Positions 8,840 through 16,141 of a DNA stretch of 64,000 nt are shown one piece after another. The number at the start of each line of letters is the position of its first letter. Position 1 is the stretch's first letter. The position numbers and the translations under genes were made by a program. This DNA is from an uncultured Ruthenibacterium sp. (GTDB taxonomy: Bacteria; Bacillota; Clostridia; Oscillospirales; Ruminococcaceae), in assembly GCA_944386555.1 (NCBI GenBank), contig CALXBN010000030.1:1-64000 (forward strand). Direction: 5' to 3'. The notes beneath the pieces were generated by a model. The model was given only the letters and a program-made list of their open reading frames with translations. It was not told the origin of the DNA and ran no database searches.

Positions 8840-10807
8840 TCAGATGTCCATCAGGATGGGCAAGATCATGGGGCTGCGCTTGGTTTTGCGGTAGACAAAA
8901 GAGGACACCGCCTCACGGATGCGGGTTTTTGCGCTGCCGAAATCGCGCAGTTCGGCGGCAGACATGCGGCCCAGCGCATCCTTCACCACGTCCCGCGCAC
9001 CGGTCAGCAGCTCTTCGCTCTCGCGCACATACACAAAGCCGCGGGTGACGATGTCGGGCCCGGCCAGAACATGGCCGGTGGCTGCATCCAGCGTGGCCAC
9101 CACGATGACAAGGCCGTCCTCGGACAGATGGCGGCGGTCCCGCATGACGGCGCTGCCCACATCGCCCACGCCCAAACCGTCCACCAGCACGGCGCCGGCC
9201 GGCACGCTCTCGCCCACCTGGATGCCGTCCCGGGACAGGACGATGCAGTCTCCGTTTTCACCGATGTAGATGTTTTCCGGCGGGATCCCCACGGCGGCAG
9301 CCGTGCCGGCATGCTTTTTCAGCTGCTTGTACTCGCCGTGCACCGGCAGGAAGAACTGCGGCCGGGCCAGGGTGAGCATCAGCTTCTGCTCTTCCTGGCA
9401 GGCGTGGCCGGAGACGTGCACGTCGTACATGGATTCGTAGATCACCTCGGCGCCCAGGCGCAGCAGGCCGTTGATCACCTTGGTGACGGTTTTCTCGTTG
9501 CCGGGGATGGGCCGGGCGGAAATGATGATAAAATCCCCCTCGCCCACGCGCACCTGGCGGTGGCTGGCCATCGCCATGCGGGACAGCGCGCTCAGCGGCT
9601 CGCCCTGGCTGCCGGTGGTGATCAGCACGATGCGCTCGGGCGGGTATTTGTTGATCTCGTCAATGTCGATCAGCGTTCCTTCGGGCGCGTGCAGATAGCC
9701 CAGCTCCTGGGCCATCTCGGTATTGTTCACCATGCTGCGGCCCGAAACCGCCACCTTGCGGCCCTGGGCAACAGCCAGATCGATGATCTGCTGGATGCGG
9801 TACAGGTTGGAGGCAAATGTGGCGATGATGATCCGCTTGCTGCGTGCCCGTGCAAACAGGCTGGTAAAGGTCTCGCCCACTTTGTGTTCGGTGGCGGTGA
9901 AGCCCGGGCGCTCGGCGTTGGTGGAATCGCTCAGCAGGGCCAGCACGCCCCGGCGGCCGTACTCGGCAATGGTGGCAAGGTCCGTGGGGCCGCCGCTGAT
10001 GGGCGTATAGTCCACCTTGAAGTCGCCCGTCTGGATAATGACGCCCGCAGGGCACTCGATGGCAAAGGCCACGGCGTCGGGGATGGAATGGTTCACATGG
10101 ATAGGCTCGATCGTAAAGCAGCCCAGCTTGAATTTGTGCCGGGGGCTGATCTCGACCATCCGGGTGCTGCCGGCCAGGCCGTGCTCTTCCAGCTTGTTGC
10201 GGATGAGGCCGATGGTCAGCCGGGTGGCATAAACAGGCAGGTTGCAGGCTTTCCGCAGATAGGGCAAGCCGCCGATATGGTCCTCATGGCCGTGGGTGAT
10301 GATGATGCCTTTGATTTTGTCCCGGTTCTGCACCACGTAGGTGAAATCGGGGATGACCAGATCGATACCGTACATATCGCTGTCGGGAAACACCAGGCCG
10401 CAGTCCACCAGGATCATGTCCCCCTGGCACTCATACAGGGTGATGTTCTTGCCCACTTCCCCCAGGCCTCCCAGGGGCATGATTTTCACCGGCACGGCGT
10501 CGGAGCCGCTGCGCCGGCCCCGGCGGGCGGGCGCGCGGCGAGGCGTCATGGCTTTCTGGGCCGCAGCCACCTCCGGGCCTGCCTGGCTGGCGCCCTTGGC
10601 GCGGCGGGCCGGCTGCCTGGCCGCCGGCTGGCCGGCACGCTTGGGCTGTGCCGGGGCCTTTGAGGGCTTGGGGGCCGGCTGCCTGGCCGCGGAAGCGTTC
10701 TTCGCTGCAGGTTTGCGCGCGGTACGGCGGACGCGTTTGGGCGCGCCGGCGGAAACCGCCTTGCCGGCAGTCTGGTTTTCCAGCATCATTTCGTTATTTT
10801 GTTCCAT
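8840..10807 (-). CDS. rnj: Ribonuclease J with long basic N-terminal tail
   Basis: RNase J is a metallo-beta-lactamase/beta-CASP nuclease for mRNA decay and rRNA maturation with endo and 5'-3' exo activity. The zinc motif THGHEDHIGG is at residues 171-180. The beta-CASP part carries SDSTNAERPG and VSGRSMVNNTEMA, and the C-terminal part HVSGHACQEEQKLML. The protein has 655 residues, about 100 more than standard RNase J. Residues 21-102 form a low-complexity Arg/Lys/Ala/Pro tail. The start at 10807 follows GGAGG. The frame continues to 11044, but the promoter at 10938-10966 lies inside that extension. Whether it is RNase J1 or J2 cannot be told; no second copy is in the window. Confidence 0.93.
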   Translation of the reverse strand: MEQNNEMMLENQTAGKAVSAGAPKRVRRTARKPAAKNASAARQPAPKPSKAPAQPKRAGQPAARQPARRAKGASQAGPEVAAAQKAMTPRRAPARRGRRSGSDAVPVKIMPLGGLGEVGKNITLYECQGDMILVDCGLVFPDSDMYGIDLVIPDFTYVVQNRDKIKGIIITHGHEDHIGGLPYLRKACNLPVYATRLTIGLIRNKLEEHGLAGSTRMVEISPRHKFKLGCFTIEPIHVNHSIPDAVAFAIECPAGVIIQTGDFKVDYTPISGGPTDLATIAEYGRRGVLALLSDSTNAERPGFTATEHKVGETFTSLFARARSKRIIIATFASNLYRIQQIIDLAVAQGRKVAVSGRSMVNNTEMAQELGYLHAPEGTLIDIDEINKYPPERIVLITTGSQGEPLSALSRMAMASHRQVRVGEGDFIIISARPIPGNEKTVTKVINGLLRLGAEVIYESMYDVHVSGHACQEEQKLMLTLARPQFFLPVHGEYKQLKKHAGTAAAVGIPPENIYIGENGDCIVLSRDGIQVGESVPAGAVLVDGLGVGDVGSAVMRDRRHLSEDGLVIVVATLDAATGHVLAGPDIVTRGFVYVRESEELLTGARDVVKDALGRMSAAELRDFGSAKTRIREAVSSFVYRKTKRSPMILPILMDI

Positions 10808-10937
10808 AAATCCTCCAAAATCTTTGATATTGATTTCGTATACAGGCACACTGCCTGCTGTATTCCAGCACAGGGCCGCTGCGGCCTCTGCCAAATTCCA
10901 AAGCAGAAAAGCCCATATCTGGGCATTATTAATAATT

Positions 10938-10966
10938 AATATACCGATTTTTGGCAAAAATGTCAA
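10938..10966 (-). promoter_or_regulatory. Near-consensus sigma-A promoter for rnj
   Basis: On the minus strand the perfect -35 TTGACA is followed after 17 bases by TATATT. It lies 131 bases upstream of the rnj ATG and is back to back with the rnhA promoter. It probably drives the rnj-gdpP run and, with internal promoters, the genes to ftsH. Confidence 0.8.
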
Positions 10967-11030
10967 GATAACCGCCGCCACTTTGAGAAGCTTTGCCCGA
11001 TCCGCCCTTTGGCATACCGCCCGCCGCCGG

Positions 11031-11059
11031 TTTACAGCGGGCAAGCCCCAGGTTATAAT
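11031..11059 (+). promoter_or_regulatory. Sigma-A promoter for rnhA
   Basis: TTTACA and a perfect TATAAT are separated by 17 bases, with the start codon of rnhA 33 bases after the -10 hexamer. The arrangement with the rnj promoter is divergent. Confidence 0.8.
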
Positions 11060-11091
11060 TAAGAAAAAAATCTGATCATAAGGAGCACGTC

Positions 11092-11529
11092 ATGAAGCAA
11101 ATCACCATTTATACCGACGGCGCATGCAGCGGCAACCCCGGCCCCGGCGGCTGGGGCGCTATTCTGGATTACAAAGGCATCCGCAAGGAACTGAGCGGCG
11201 GCGAAGCCAAAACCACCAACAACCGCATGGAATTGACCGCCGTGATCGAAGCGCTGGCCTGTCTGAAAGAACCTTGTGAGATCACCCTGTGCAGTGATTC
11301 CAAATATGTGATGGACGGCCTTTCCAAAGGATGGGCCAAGGGCTGGCGCGCCCGAGGCTGGAAGAAGGCGGACAAATCCCCCGCGCTGAACCCTGACCTG
11401 TGGGCCCGCCTGCTGGAGCTGTGCGAGGGGCACAGGTTTCACTACCAGTGGATCAAAGGCCACGCTGGGCACCCCGAAAACGAACGGTGCGACCGCATGG
11501 CCGTGGAGCAGGCGGCCCGCTACAAATGA
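11092..11529 (+). CDS. rnhA: Ribonuclease HI
   Basis: RNase HI cuts the RNA strand of RNA-DNA hybrids, removing R-loops and primers. The 145-residue protein has the family layout: first catalytic aspartate in [15 protein letters not shown], glutamate in [13 protein letters not shown], aspartate in [11 protein letters not shown], and the final H-N-D cluster in [16 protein letters not shown]. The basic handle region ([16 protein letters not shown]) is present, as in the E. coli type. An AAGGAG site lies seven bases before the ATG. It is monocistronic, 147 bases before iscS. Confidence 0.96.
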   Translation: MKQITIYTDGACSGNPGPGGWGAILDYKGIRKELSGGEAKTTNNRMELTAVIEALACLKEPCEITLCSDSKYVMDGLSKGWAKGWRARGWKKADKSPALNPDLWARLLELCEGHRFHYQWIKGHAGHPENERCDRMAVEQAARYK

Positions 11530-11593
11530 GCCTGCCGGTGCGTGCGTAAATCCCCCGCACCGGTGCAGAGGAGGGCGGCGGGAAAATTCCCGC

Positions 11594-11622
11594 TTGCAAA
11601 TTACACCTTGCCGGTGTATATT
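11594..11622 (+). promoter_or_regulatory. Promoter of the iscS-iscU-mnmA operon
   Basis: TTGCAA and TATATT are separated by 17 bases and end 53 bases before the iscS start. A short perfect inverted repeat (GCGGGAA, two A, TTCCCGC) at 11578-11593 directly abuts the -35 element and could be either the end of the rnhA transcript or a regulator site. Confidence 0.65.
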
Positions 11623-11675
11623 ATTCTCAGAACGGCCTTTCCCCGTTTGAAAAACAGAGAAAGAAGGGATTTTCC

Positions 11676-12842
11676 TTGAACCGCATTATTTACGCCGATA
11701 ACGCAGCCACCACGCCGGTGCTGCCGGAAGTTTTGCAGGCGATGACGCCTTTTTACTGCGAAAGCTACGGCAATCCTTCCAGCATATTCTACTCTGTGGG
11801 CGCCGACGCCCGCCGGGCCCTGGATGAAGCCCGCCGGAGCATGGCAGACAGTCTGGGATGCCTGCCCGAAGAAGTATATTTCACCAGCTGCGGCACCGAA
11901 GCCGACAACTGGGCCCTGAAGGGTGCGGCACGGCGCATGGCGCGCCAGGGCAAAAAGCACCTGATCACCAGCAGCATCGAGCATCACGCCGTGCTGCACA
12001 GCATGAAGGCACTGGAGCGCGAGGGCTTTGAGGTGACCTACCTGCCGGTGGACGGCCAGGGCTTTGTGCGTCCGCGGGACCTGGAGGATGCCCTGCGTCC
12101 GGACACGGGCCTGGTGAGCATCATGTTCGCCAACAACGAGATCGGCACCATCGAACCCGTGGAACAGCTGTGTGCCATCGCCCACAGCCACGGCGCCTGG
12201 TTTCATACCGACGCCGTACAGGCCGTGGGCGCCGTGCCCGTCCGCTTCGGGCAGATGGGCTTTGACCTGCTGAGCCTGTCGGCCCATAAGTTCAACGGCC
12301 CCAAAGGCGTGGGCGCGCTGCTGGTGCGCAAGGGCGTGCTGCCGGATGTGTTCCTGGACGGCGGCGGGCAGGAGCGCGGCCGCCGGGCAGGCACCGAAAA
12401 CCTGGCAGGCATTGCGGGCATGGCCAAGGCGCTGGAACTGGCCGTGACGGGCATGGAGGAAAAAAGCCGCCGCCTGGCCGCTTTGCGCGACACGGTGCAG
12501 CGCCATGTGCAGGCAATGGAGCAGGTGAAAGTGAACGGCCCGGAGGACCCGGCCTTCCGCCTGCCCGGCACCCTGAACGTGAGCTTTGCCGGCGCCGAAA
12601 GCGAGAGCATCCTGCTGTTCCTGGACATGGCGGGCATCTGCGCTTCCTCCGGCAGCGCCTGCGCCTCCGGCAGCCTGGACCCCAGCCACGTACTGCTGGC
12701 CATCGGGCTGAGCCATGCCCTGGCCAACTGCAGCCTGCGCCTGTCTTTCGGTGTGCAGAACACCCCCGAGGACGCCCAGGCCATCTGCCGCGCGCTGGAT
12801 TCCGCCGTGGCGGAAGTGCGCCGCAGAAGCGCCATCTGGTAA
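11676..12842 (+). CDS. iscS: Cysteine desulfurase (IscS/NifS family)
   Basis: This PLP enzyme takes sulfur from cysteine and passes it as a persulfide to IscU and MnmA. The PLP lysine is K205 in [11 protein letters not shown]. The N-terminus YADNAATTP and the catalytic loop [10 protein letters not shown] with C329 are visible. The long flexible Cys loop and 388-residue length fit the class I IscS/NifS type rather than SufS. The start is a TTG at 11676, with AGAAGGG eight bases upstream; no better ATG exists. It is followed by iscU and mnmA, which shows its two main sulfur acceptors. Confidence 0.94.
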   Translation: MNRIIYADNAATTPVLPEVLQAMTPFYCESYGNPSSIFYSVGADARRALDEARRSMADSLGCLPEEVYFTSCGTEADNWALKGAARRMARQGKKHLITSSIEHHAVLHSMKALEREGFEVTYLPVDGQGFVRPRDLEDALRPDTGLVSIMFANNEIGTIEPVEQLCAIAHSHGAWFHTDAVQAVGAVPVRFGQMGFDLLSLSAHKFNGPKGVGALLVRKGVLPDVFLDGGGQERGRRAGTENLAGIAGMAKALELAVTGMEEKSRRLAALRDTVQRHVQAMEQVKVNGPEDPAFRLPGTLNVSFAGAESESILLFLDMAGICASSGSACASGSLDPSHVLLAIGLSHALANCSLRLSFGVQNTPEDAQAICRALDSAVAEVRRRSAIW

Positions 12843-12921
12843 ACCGCTTTGTCCGGCGGGTACAGAGTCCCGCCGGACGGCTGTGGACGACCGACCCAAT
12901 ACCCTTCCAAAGGAGTTTTGA

Positions 12922-13371
12922 TTGCATATGATGTATACAGAGAAAGTGATGGACCATTTCACCCACCCGCGCAACCTGGGCGAGATTCCCGACGCCGATG
13001 GCGTGGGGGAAGTGGGCAATGCCAAGTGCGGCGATGTCATGAAAATTTTCCTGAAAATCGAGGACGGAACCATCCGGGACGCAAAGTTCAAGACCTTCGG
13101 CTGCGGCGCGGCCGTTGCCACTTCCAGCATGGCCACGGAGCTGATCAAAGGCCGGCCCATCGAGGACGCGCTGAAACTGACCAACAAAGCCGTTATTGAA
13201 GCCCTGGGCGAACTGCCGCCCGTGAAGGTGCACTGCAGCGTGCTGGCCGAACAGGCCGTCAAGGCAGCGCTGGCCGATTATTACCGCCGCCAGGGCGTGG
13301 ACCCGGAACCCATTGTGGGCAAGCTGGAAGAGGACTGCCACGCCTGCAGCGCCGGCGCCTGCGAGGCATAA
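12922..13371 (+). CDS. iscU: Fe-S cluster assembly scaffold IscU/NifU
   Basis: IscU is the scaffold on which IscS sulfur and iron are assembled into [2Fe-2S] clusters. The three conserved cysteines are in GNAKCGD, TFGCGAAVA and VHCSVLAE. The C-terminal tail carries two more (EDCHACSAGAC), a feature seen in clostridial IscU/NifU homologs and possibly an added metal site. An AAGGAG site is at 12910-12915. The TTG at 12922 gives the better spacing, but the ATG at 12928 is also possible. It lies 79 bases after iscS and three bases before mnmA. Confidence 0.93.
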   Translation: MHMMYTEKVMDHFTHPRNLGEIPDADGVGEVGNAKCGDVMKIFLKIEDGTIRDAKFKTFGCGAAVATSSMATELIKGRPIEDALKLTNKAVIEALGELPPVKVHCSVLAEQAVKAALADYYRRQGVDPEPIVGKLEEDCHACSAGACEA

Positions 13372-13374
13372 GCC

Positions 13375-14466
13375 GTGGGCGGGCAACTGGCCGGCGGCGC
13401 CGGCTTTTCCACATTTGAACGGCAGGACCGCGTACTGGTGGCTCTGTCCGGCGGGGTGGACTCCGCGGTGTGCGTGCGCATTCTTCAGCAGCAGGGGTTC
13501 GACGTACACGGGCTGGTGATCCGCTTCTCCCCCGCCCATGCGCACGCGGTGGAGGCTGCCCGTACGGCGGCAGGCCAGCTGGGCATCCCCCTGGAGGTAG
13601 CTTCCTGCGAGGATCTGTTCGAACAGGCCGTGGTGACGCCCTTCTGCGAGAGCTATTGCTCCGGCATCACCCCCAGCCCCTGCGTATTCTGCAACCCGCT
13701 GGTAAAGTTCAGGGTGCTGGCAGACACGGCCGACCGCATGGGCATCCATTACATCGCCACCGGGCATTATGCCCGGATAGACGGGCGGGAAGATATTTAC
13801 TACGTGCGCCAGGCTGTCAGCGCCGCGCGGGACCAGAGCTATATGCTGTACCGCCTGGGGCAGGATATCCTGTGCCGGCTGTGCCTTCCTGTGGGAGAAT
13901 TTGAAAAACCGGATATCCGGCAGATGGCCCGGGAGATGGGCCTTGCCTGCGCCGATGCCCCCGACAGCCAGGAGATCTGCTTCATTCCCGAGGGGGACTA
14001 CACGGCTTTCATTGCCGCCCGGGGCCTGCCGGACAAAGCAGGCCGGTTCATCGGGCCGGCGGGCGAGGACCTGGGGCCCCACAAAGGGGTGTCCCACTAT
14101 ACGGTGGGCCAGCGCCGGGGCTTGGGCATCCCCTACGGGGAACCCGTGTTCGTACAGCGTATCCTGGAAAACGGCGACATCCGGCTGGCCCGGGCCGGGG
14201 AGGAATTTGCCGCCGGGGTAACGCTGGGCCGCACCGTTCGCACGGCACACGGCCCCTGGCCCGAAGGGATGCGCTGCGCGGTAAAGATCCGCAGCCGGGC
14301 ACCCTTAGCCGGATGCACCGTGCGCTGCCGGGCAGACGGGCGGCTGGACGTGCTTTTTGACGAGCCCCTGCGGGCCCCGGCGCCGGGCCAGTCCGCCGTG
14401 CTGTATGCCGGGGACCTGGTGATCGGCGGCGGGGTAATTGAATCCACGGCGCCGGGCACGGACTGA
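13375..14466 (+). CDS. mnmA: tRNA-specific 2-thiouridylase MnmA
   Basis: MnmA thiolates U34 of the Lys, Glu and Gln tRNAs, using sulfur relayed from IscS. The PP-loop motif SGGVDS is at residues 25-30. The catalytic cysteines are visible in PCVFCNPLVKF (C106) and DSQEICFI (C202). The KGVSHYTVGQRRGLGI segment marks the central domain, and a C-terminal beta-barrel follows. The length of 363 is normal. The start is a GTG at 13375, only three bases after the iscU stop, so the three genes are co-translated. The last genes of the operon are followed by a strong hairpin. Confidence 0.94.
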   Translation: MGGQLAGGAGFSTFERQDRVLVALSGGVDSAVCVRILQQQGFDVHGLVIRFSPAHAHAVEAARTAAGQLGIPLEVASCEDLFEQAVVTPFCESYCSGITPSPCVFCNPLVKFRVLADTADRMGIHYIATGHYARIDGREDIYYVRQAVSAARDQSYMLYRLGQDILCRLCLPVGEFEKPDIRQMAREMGLACADAPDSQEICFIPEGDYTAFIAARGLPDKAGRFIGPAGEDLGPHKGVSHYTVGQRRGLGIPYGEPVFVQRILENGDIRLARAGEEFAAGVTLGRTVRTAHGPWPEGMRCAVKIRSRAPLAGCTVRCRADGRLDVLFDEPLRAPAPGQSAVLYAGDLVIGGGVIESTAPGTD

Positions 14467-14527
14467 GCGGCTGCAGCCCGGCTGGGGCCCTGCGGGAGGA
14501 CACCCCCCGGCCCCTTTCAAATCATGC

Positions 14528-14560
14528 GGGGCGGGCAGCCAAAAGTGCTGCCCGCCCCTT
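14528..14560 (+). terminator. Terminator hairpin of the isc-mnmA operon
   Basis: A perfect 12-bp stem (GGGGCGGGCAGC and complement) with a seven-base loop is followed by only two T. The stem is strong, but the T-tract is poor. Confidence 0.6.
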
Positions 14561-14651
14561 GATCATCCTGCCGCAAAGGCGGGCGGGGCCGGCGGCGGCG
14601 CAAAACGGCGCCCGTCTCGCCCGTCGGCCTGCCCGGCCGGGGATTGCCTCT

Positions 14652-15254
14652 TTATGGATTTTCCTTGTAAAATGCGATATAGCCGGCCTTGGTTGGATGA
14701 TCGGCGATCAAGCAGTTTCCTTCTTTTGACACATGAAAGGCAATCAGCAAATCCGCCCCTGCGGCAGTAAAACTGACCATCATGGCAAGCAAAGACACTG
14801 TGCCGGGATAAACGAAAACAAACAGGATGCTGCCCATCCCCAATAGGACAAATGGTGCCAAAACGCCTATTAAATAAGAGTTCTTTTGCAGCACCGCTTT
14901 GCATGTGCAGCTTGGCATCATTGCGTTGATATTGAAGCGAACCGCTTTCCAGCCCTTTCCGCTTGAAACGGCCCAGCCGATGCCGTGCAGCAGTTCATGC
15001 ATCACAACAAAGACAGCAATGACGGCGATGAACATCATGTAAAAAGAGAGCCCGCCGATTTCCAGCAAATGCGCCCTTTTGATGAGGAGAAAGCGATACA
15101 ATAAGCCCGAGACAACGATGAACGGAAGTGCGCAGAGAACCCCGAAAACCATCGCCCTGCCCGAGGGGATTGTAACATCTTTTTCTCTGTACCCGCCTGA
15201 CTTTAAGTTGGCCTGCACCCTGTCAAAATCCGTGTTTTCCTTTTTTGATTCCAT
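14652..15254 (-). CDS. DUF3267-family putative membrane zincin peptidase
   Basis: The 200-residue protein has four predicted membrane segments and an HELLH zinc-protease motif inside VMHELLHGIGW, the pattern of the DUF3267 (putative zincin) family. No substrate is known. The start at 15254 follows GGAGG by seven bases; the upstream ATG at 15299 lies in the promoter region. It has its own near-consensus promoter and is preceded by the terminator of the Xre/membrane-protein pair. Codon and base use are visibly AT-richer than the flanking mnmA and GTPase genes, which suggests acquisition by transfer. Confidence 0.8.
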   Translation of the reverse strand: MESKKENTDFDRVQANLKSGGYREKDVTIPSGRAMVFGVLCALPFIVVSGLLYRFLLIKRAHLLEIGGLSFYMMFIAVIAVFVVMHELLHGIGWAVSSGKGWKAVRFNINAMMPSCTCKAVLQKNSYLIGVLAPFVLLGMGSILFVFVYPGTVSLLAMMVSFTAAGADLLIAFHVSKEGNCLIADHPTKAGYIAFYKENP

Positions 15255-15294
15255 CGTGACACCTCCTGTTGAGAGCAGCAGCTTTCCTACACAC

Positions 15295-15323
15295 AGCATA
15301 TATTATTTTATTCTTTATGTCAA
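15295..15323 (-). promoter_or_regulatory. Promoter of the DUF3267 gene
   Basis: On the minus strand a perfect TTGACA is followed after 17 bases by TATGCT; the start codon is 40 bases downstream of the -10 hexamer. Confidence 0.75.
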
Positions 15324-15340
15324 GTATTTCTTGCTTTTCA

Positions 15341-15371
15341 GCAAAAATAAATAGCCGTCAAAGACGGCTAT
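15341..15371 (-). terminator. Terminator of the Xre/membrane-protein transcript
   Basis: A 9-bp stem (ATAGCCGTC and complement) with a three-base loop is followed on the minus strand by TTATTTTTG. It lies 23 bases past the stop codon of the 115-residue membrane protein. Confidence 0.8.
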
Positions 15372-15393
15372 CCAGCTCCGGCCCTGCCATGAA

Positions 15394-15741
15394 TCACTCT
15401 CTGCGTCTCAAAATCAATATTCCTGCAATTTCAACCGCTGCGGTGATGTTGAAAATGGTCTGAATTGCGTTTACAGCCAAAAATGCATCCAAGACAAGGG
15501 CCCCGCCATTGGGCGATTGCTGCACAGCGATATGCTGCATATAATGGCTGAACAGCGTGGCGCAAACACCAAAGCAGATCAATGCGGCAATGCTCGCCTT
15601 TCCGATAATCTTCCTGCCGCGCTCGTCCCGGCTGCTTCTGCAGAAAAACAGGAACAAAAGCGCTACGAACAGCAATACGCCAATCACCATATTCACAAAA
15701 GTTGCCTGCCGATCAGACAGCAAGAAGTAGAAAAGCTCCAC
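15394..15741 (-). CDS. Small integral membrane protein of unknown function
   Basis: I do not recognise this 115-residue protein. It has three hydrophobic segments (about residues 13-33, 48-66 and 82-108) joined by short basic turns such as CRSSRDERGRK, and a basic C-terminus (LRRRE). The start is a GTG at 15741, three bases after the stop of the Xre gene, with GGGAGG inside that gene's end, so the two are translationally coupled. Small Xre regulator plus membrane protein pairs are common in Firmicutes. The partner relation suggests the membrane protein senses or carries out the response, which is inference. Confidence 0.75.
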   Translation of the reverse strand: MELFYFLLSDRQATFVNMVIGVLLFVALLFLFFCRSSRDERGRKIIGKASIAALICFGVCATLFSHYMQHIAVQQSPNGGALVLDAFLAVNAIQTIFNITAAVEIAGILILRRRE

Positions 15742-15744
15742 GTC

Positions 15745-15966
15745 CTATGCCTCCCGAAAATCAAATAAGTCTTCAACCGTTACATCGAACACTTTCGCAA
15801 TGCTATAGGCTAAAAGCATGGAAGGGTTGTAACGGTTGCGCTCAAGCTGCATGATGGTCTGGCGGGACACGCCGACCAAATCGGCAAGTTCCTGCTGCGT
15901 CATTCGTCTGGTTGCCCGGTACACATGGATTTTGCTTTCAAAAGTGTACTTGCTTTTTCCCGCCAT
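15745..15966 (-). CDS. Xre-family helix-turn-helix transcriptional regulator
   Basis: This 73-residue protein is almost entirely one HTH_3 domain: MTQQELADLVGVSRQTIMQLERNRY contains the recognition helix, followed by PSMLLAYSIAKVFDVTVEDLFDF. It resembles the short YozG/ImmR-like repressors that lie first in an operon with a small membrane protein. An imperfect inverted repeat just upstream (15985-16001) could be its own operator. The base composition of this gene and its two downstream neighbours differs from the flanks. Confidence 0.9.
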   Translation of the reverse strand: MAGKSKYTFESKIHVYRATRRMTQQELADLVGVSRQTIMQLERNRYNPSMLLAYSIAKVFDVTVEDLFDFREA

Positions 15967-15984
15967 CTGCTCACCGGCTTCCTC

Positions 15985-16001
15985 TTGGATTTACATTCCA
16001 A
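15985..16001. promoter_or_regulatory. Possible autoregulatory operator of the Xre gene
   Basis: TTGGA and TCCAA arms surround a seven-base centre, starting 19 bases upstream of the Xre start codon and touching the -10 element. The symmetry and position suit a repressor site, but the arms are short. Confidence 0.35.
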
Positions 16002-16029
16002 GTATAACATATTTCTGGCTTTCGGTCTA
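16001..16029 (-). promoter_or_regulatory. Promoter of the Xre operon
   Basis: On the minus strand TAGACC and TATACT are separated by 17 bases, 35 bases upstream of the start codon. Confidence 0.5.
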
Positions 16030-16077
16030 AGAAATTTTAGCGGAATCGGGCCCTGCAGGCGATTTTTCATCGCTCCC

Positions 16078-16106
16078 TCGACGCCGTGCGCCGCTTGTGA
16101 TATACT
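16078..16106 (+). promoter_or_regulatory. Promoter of the GTPase-NYN gene
   Basis: TCGACG and TATACT are 17 bases apart and TGA precedes the -10 hexamer, giving an extended -10. The leader is only about 30 bases, so there is no room for the attenuator found before classical tetM. Confidence 0.55.
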
Positions 16107-16141
16107 AAATCATATTATGCCTTTACTGGAGGAGGATCTTC

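Noticed and set aside
4809-8894. Open frame of 1361 codons on the plus strand
   Set aside because: It lies opposite dnaB, rplI and gdpP, and its sequence shows no domain, only the His/Gln/Gly bias of antisense frames.
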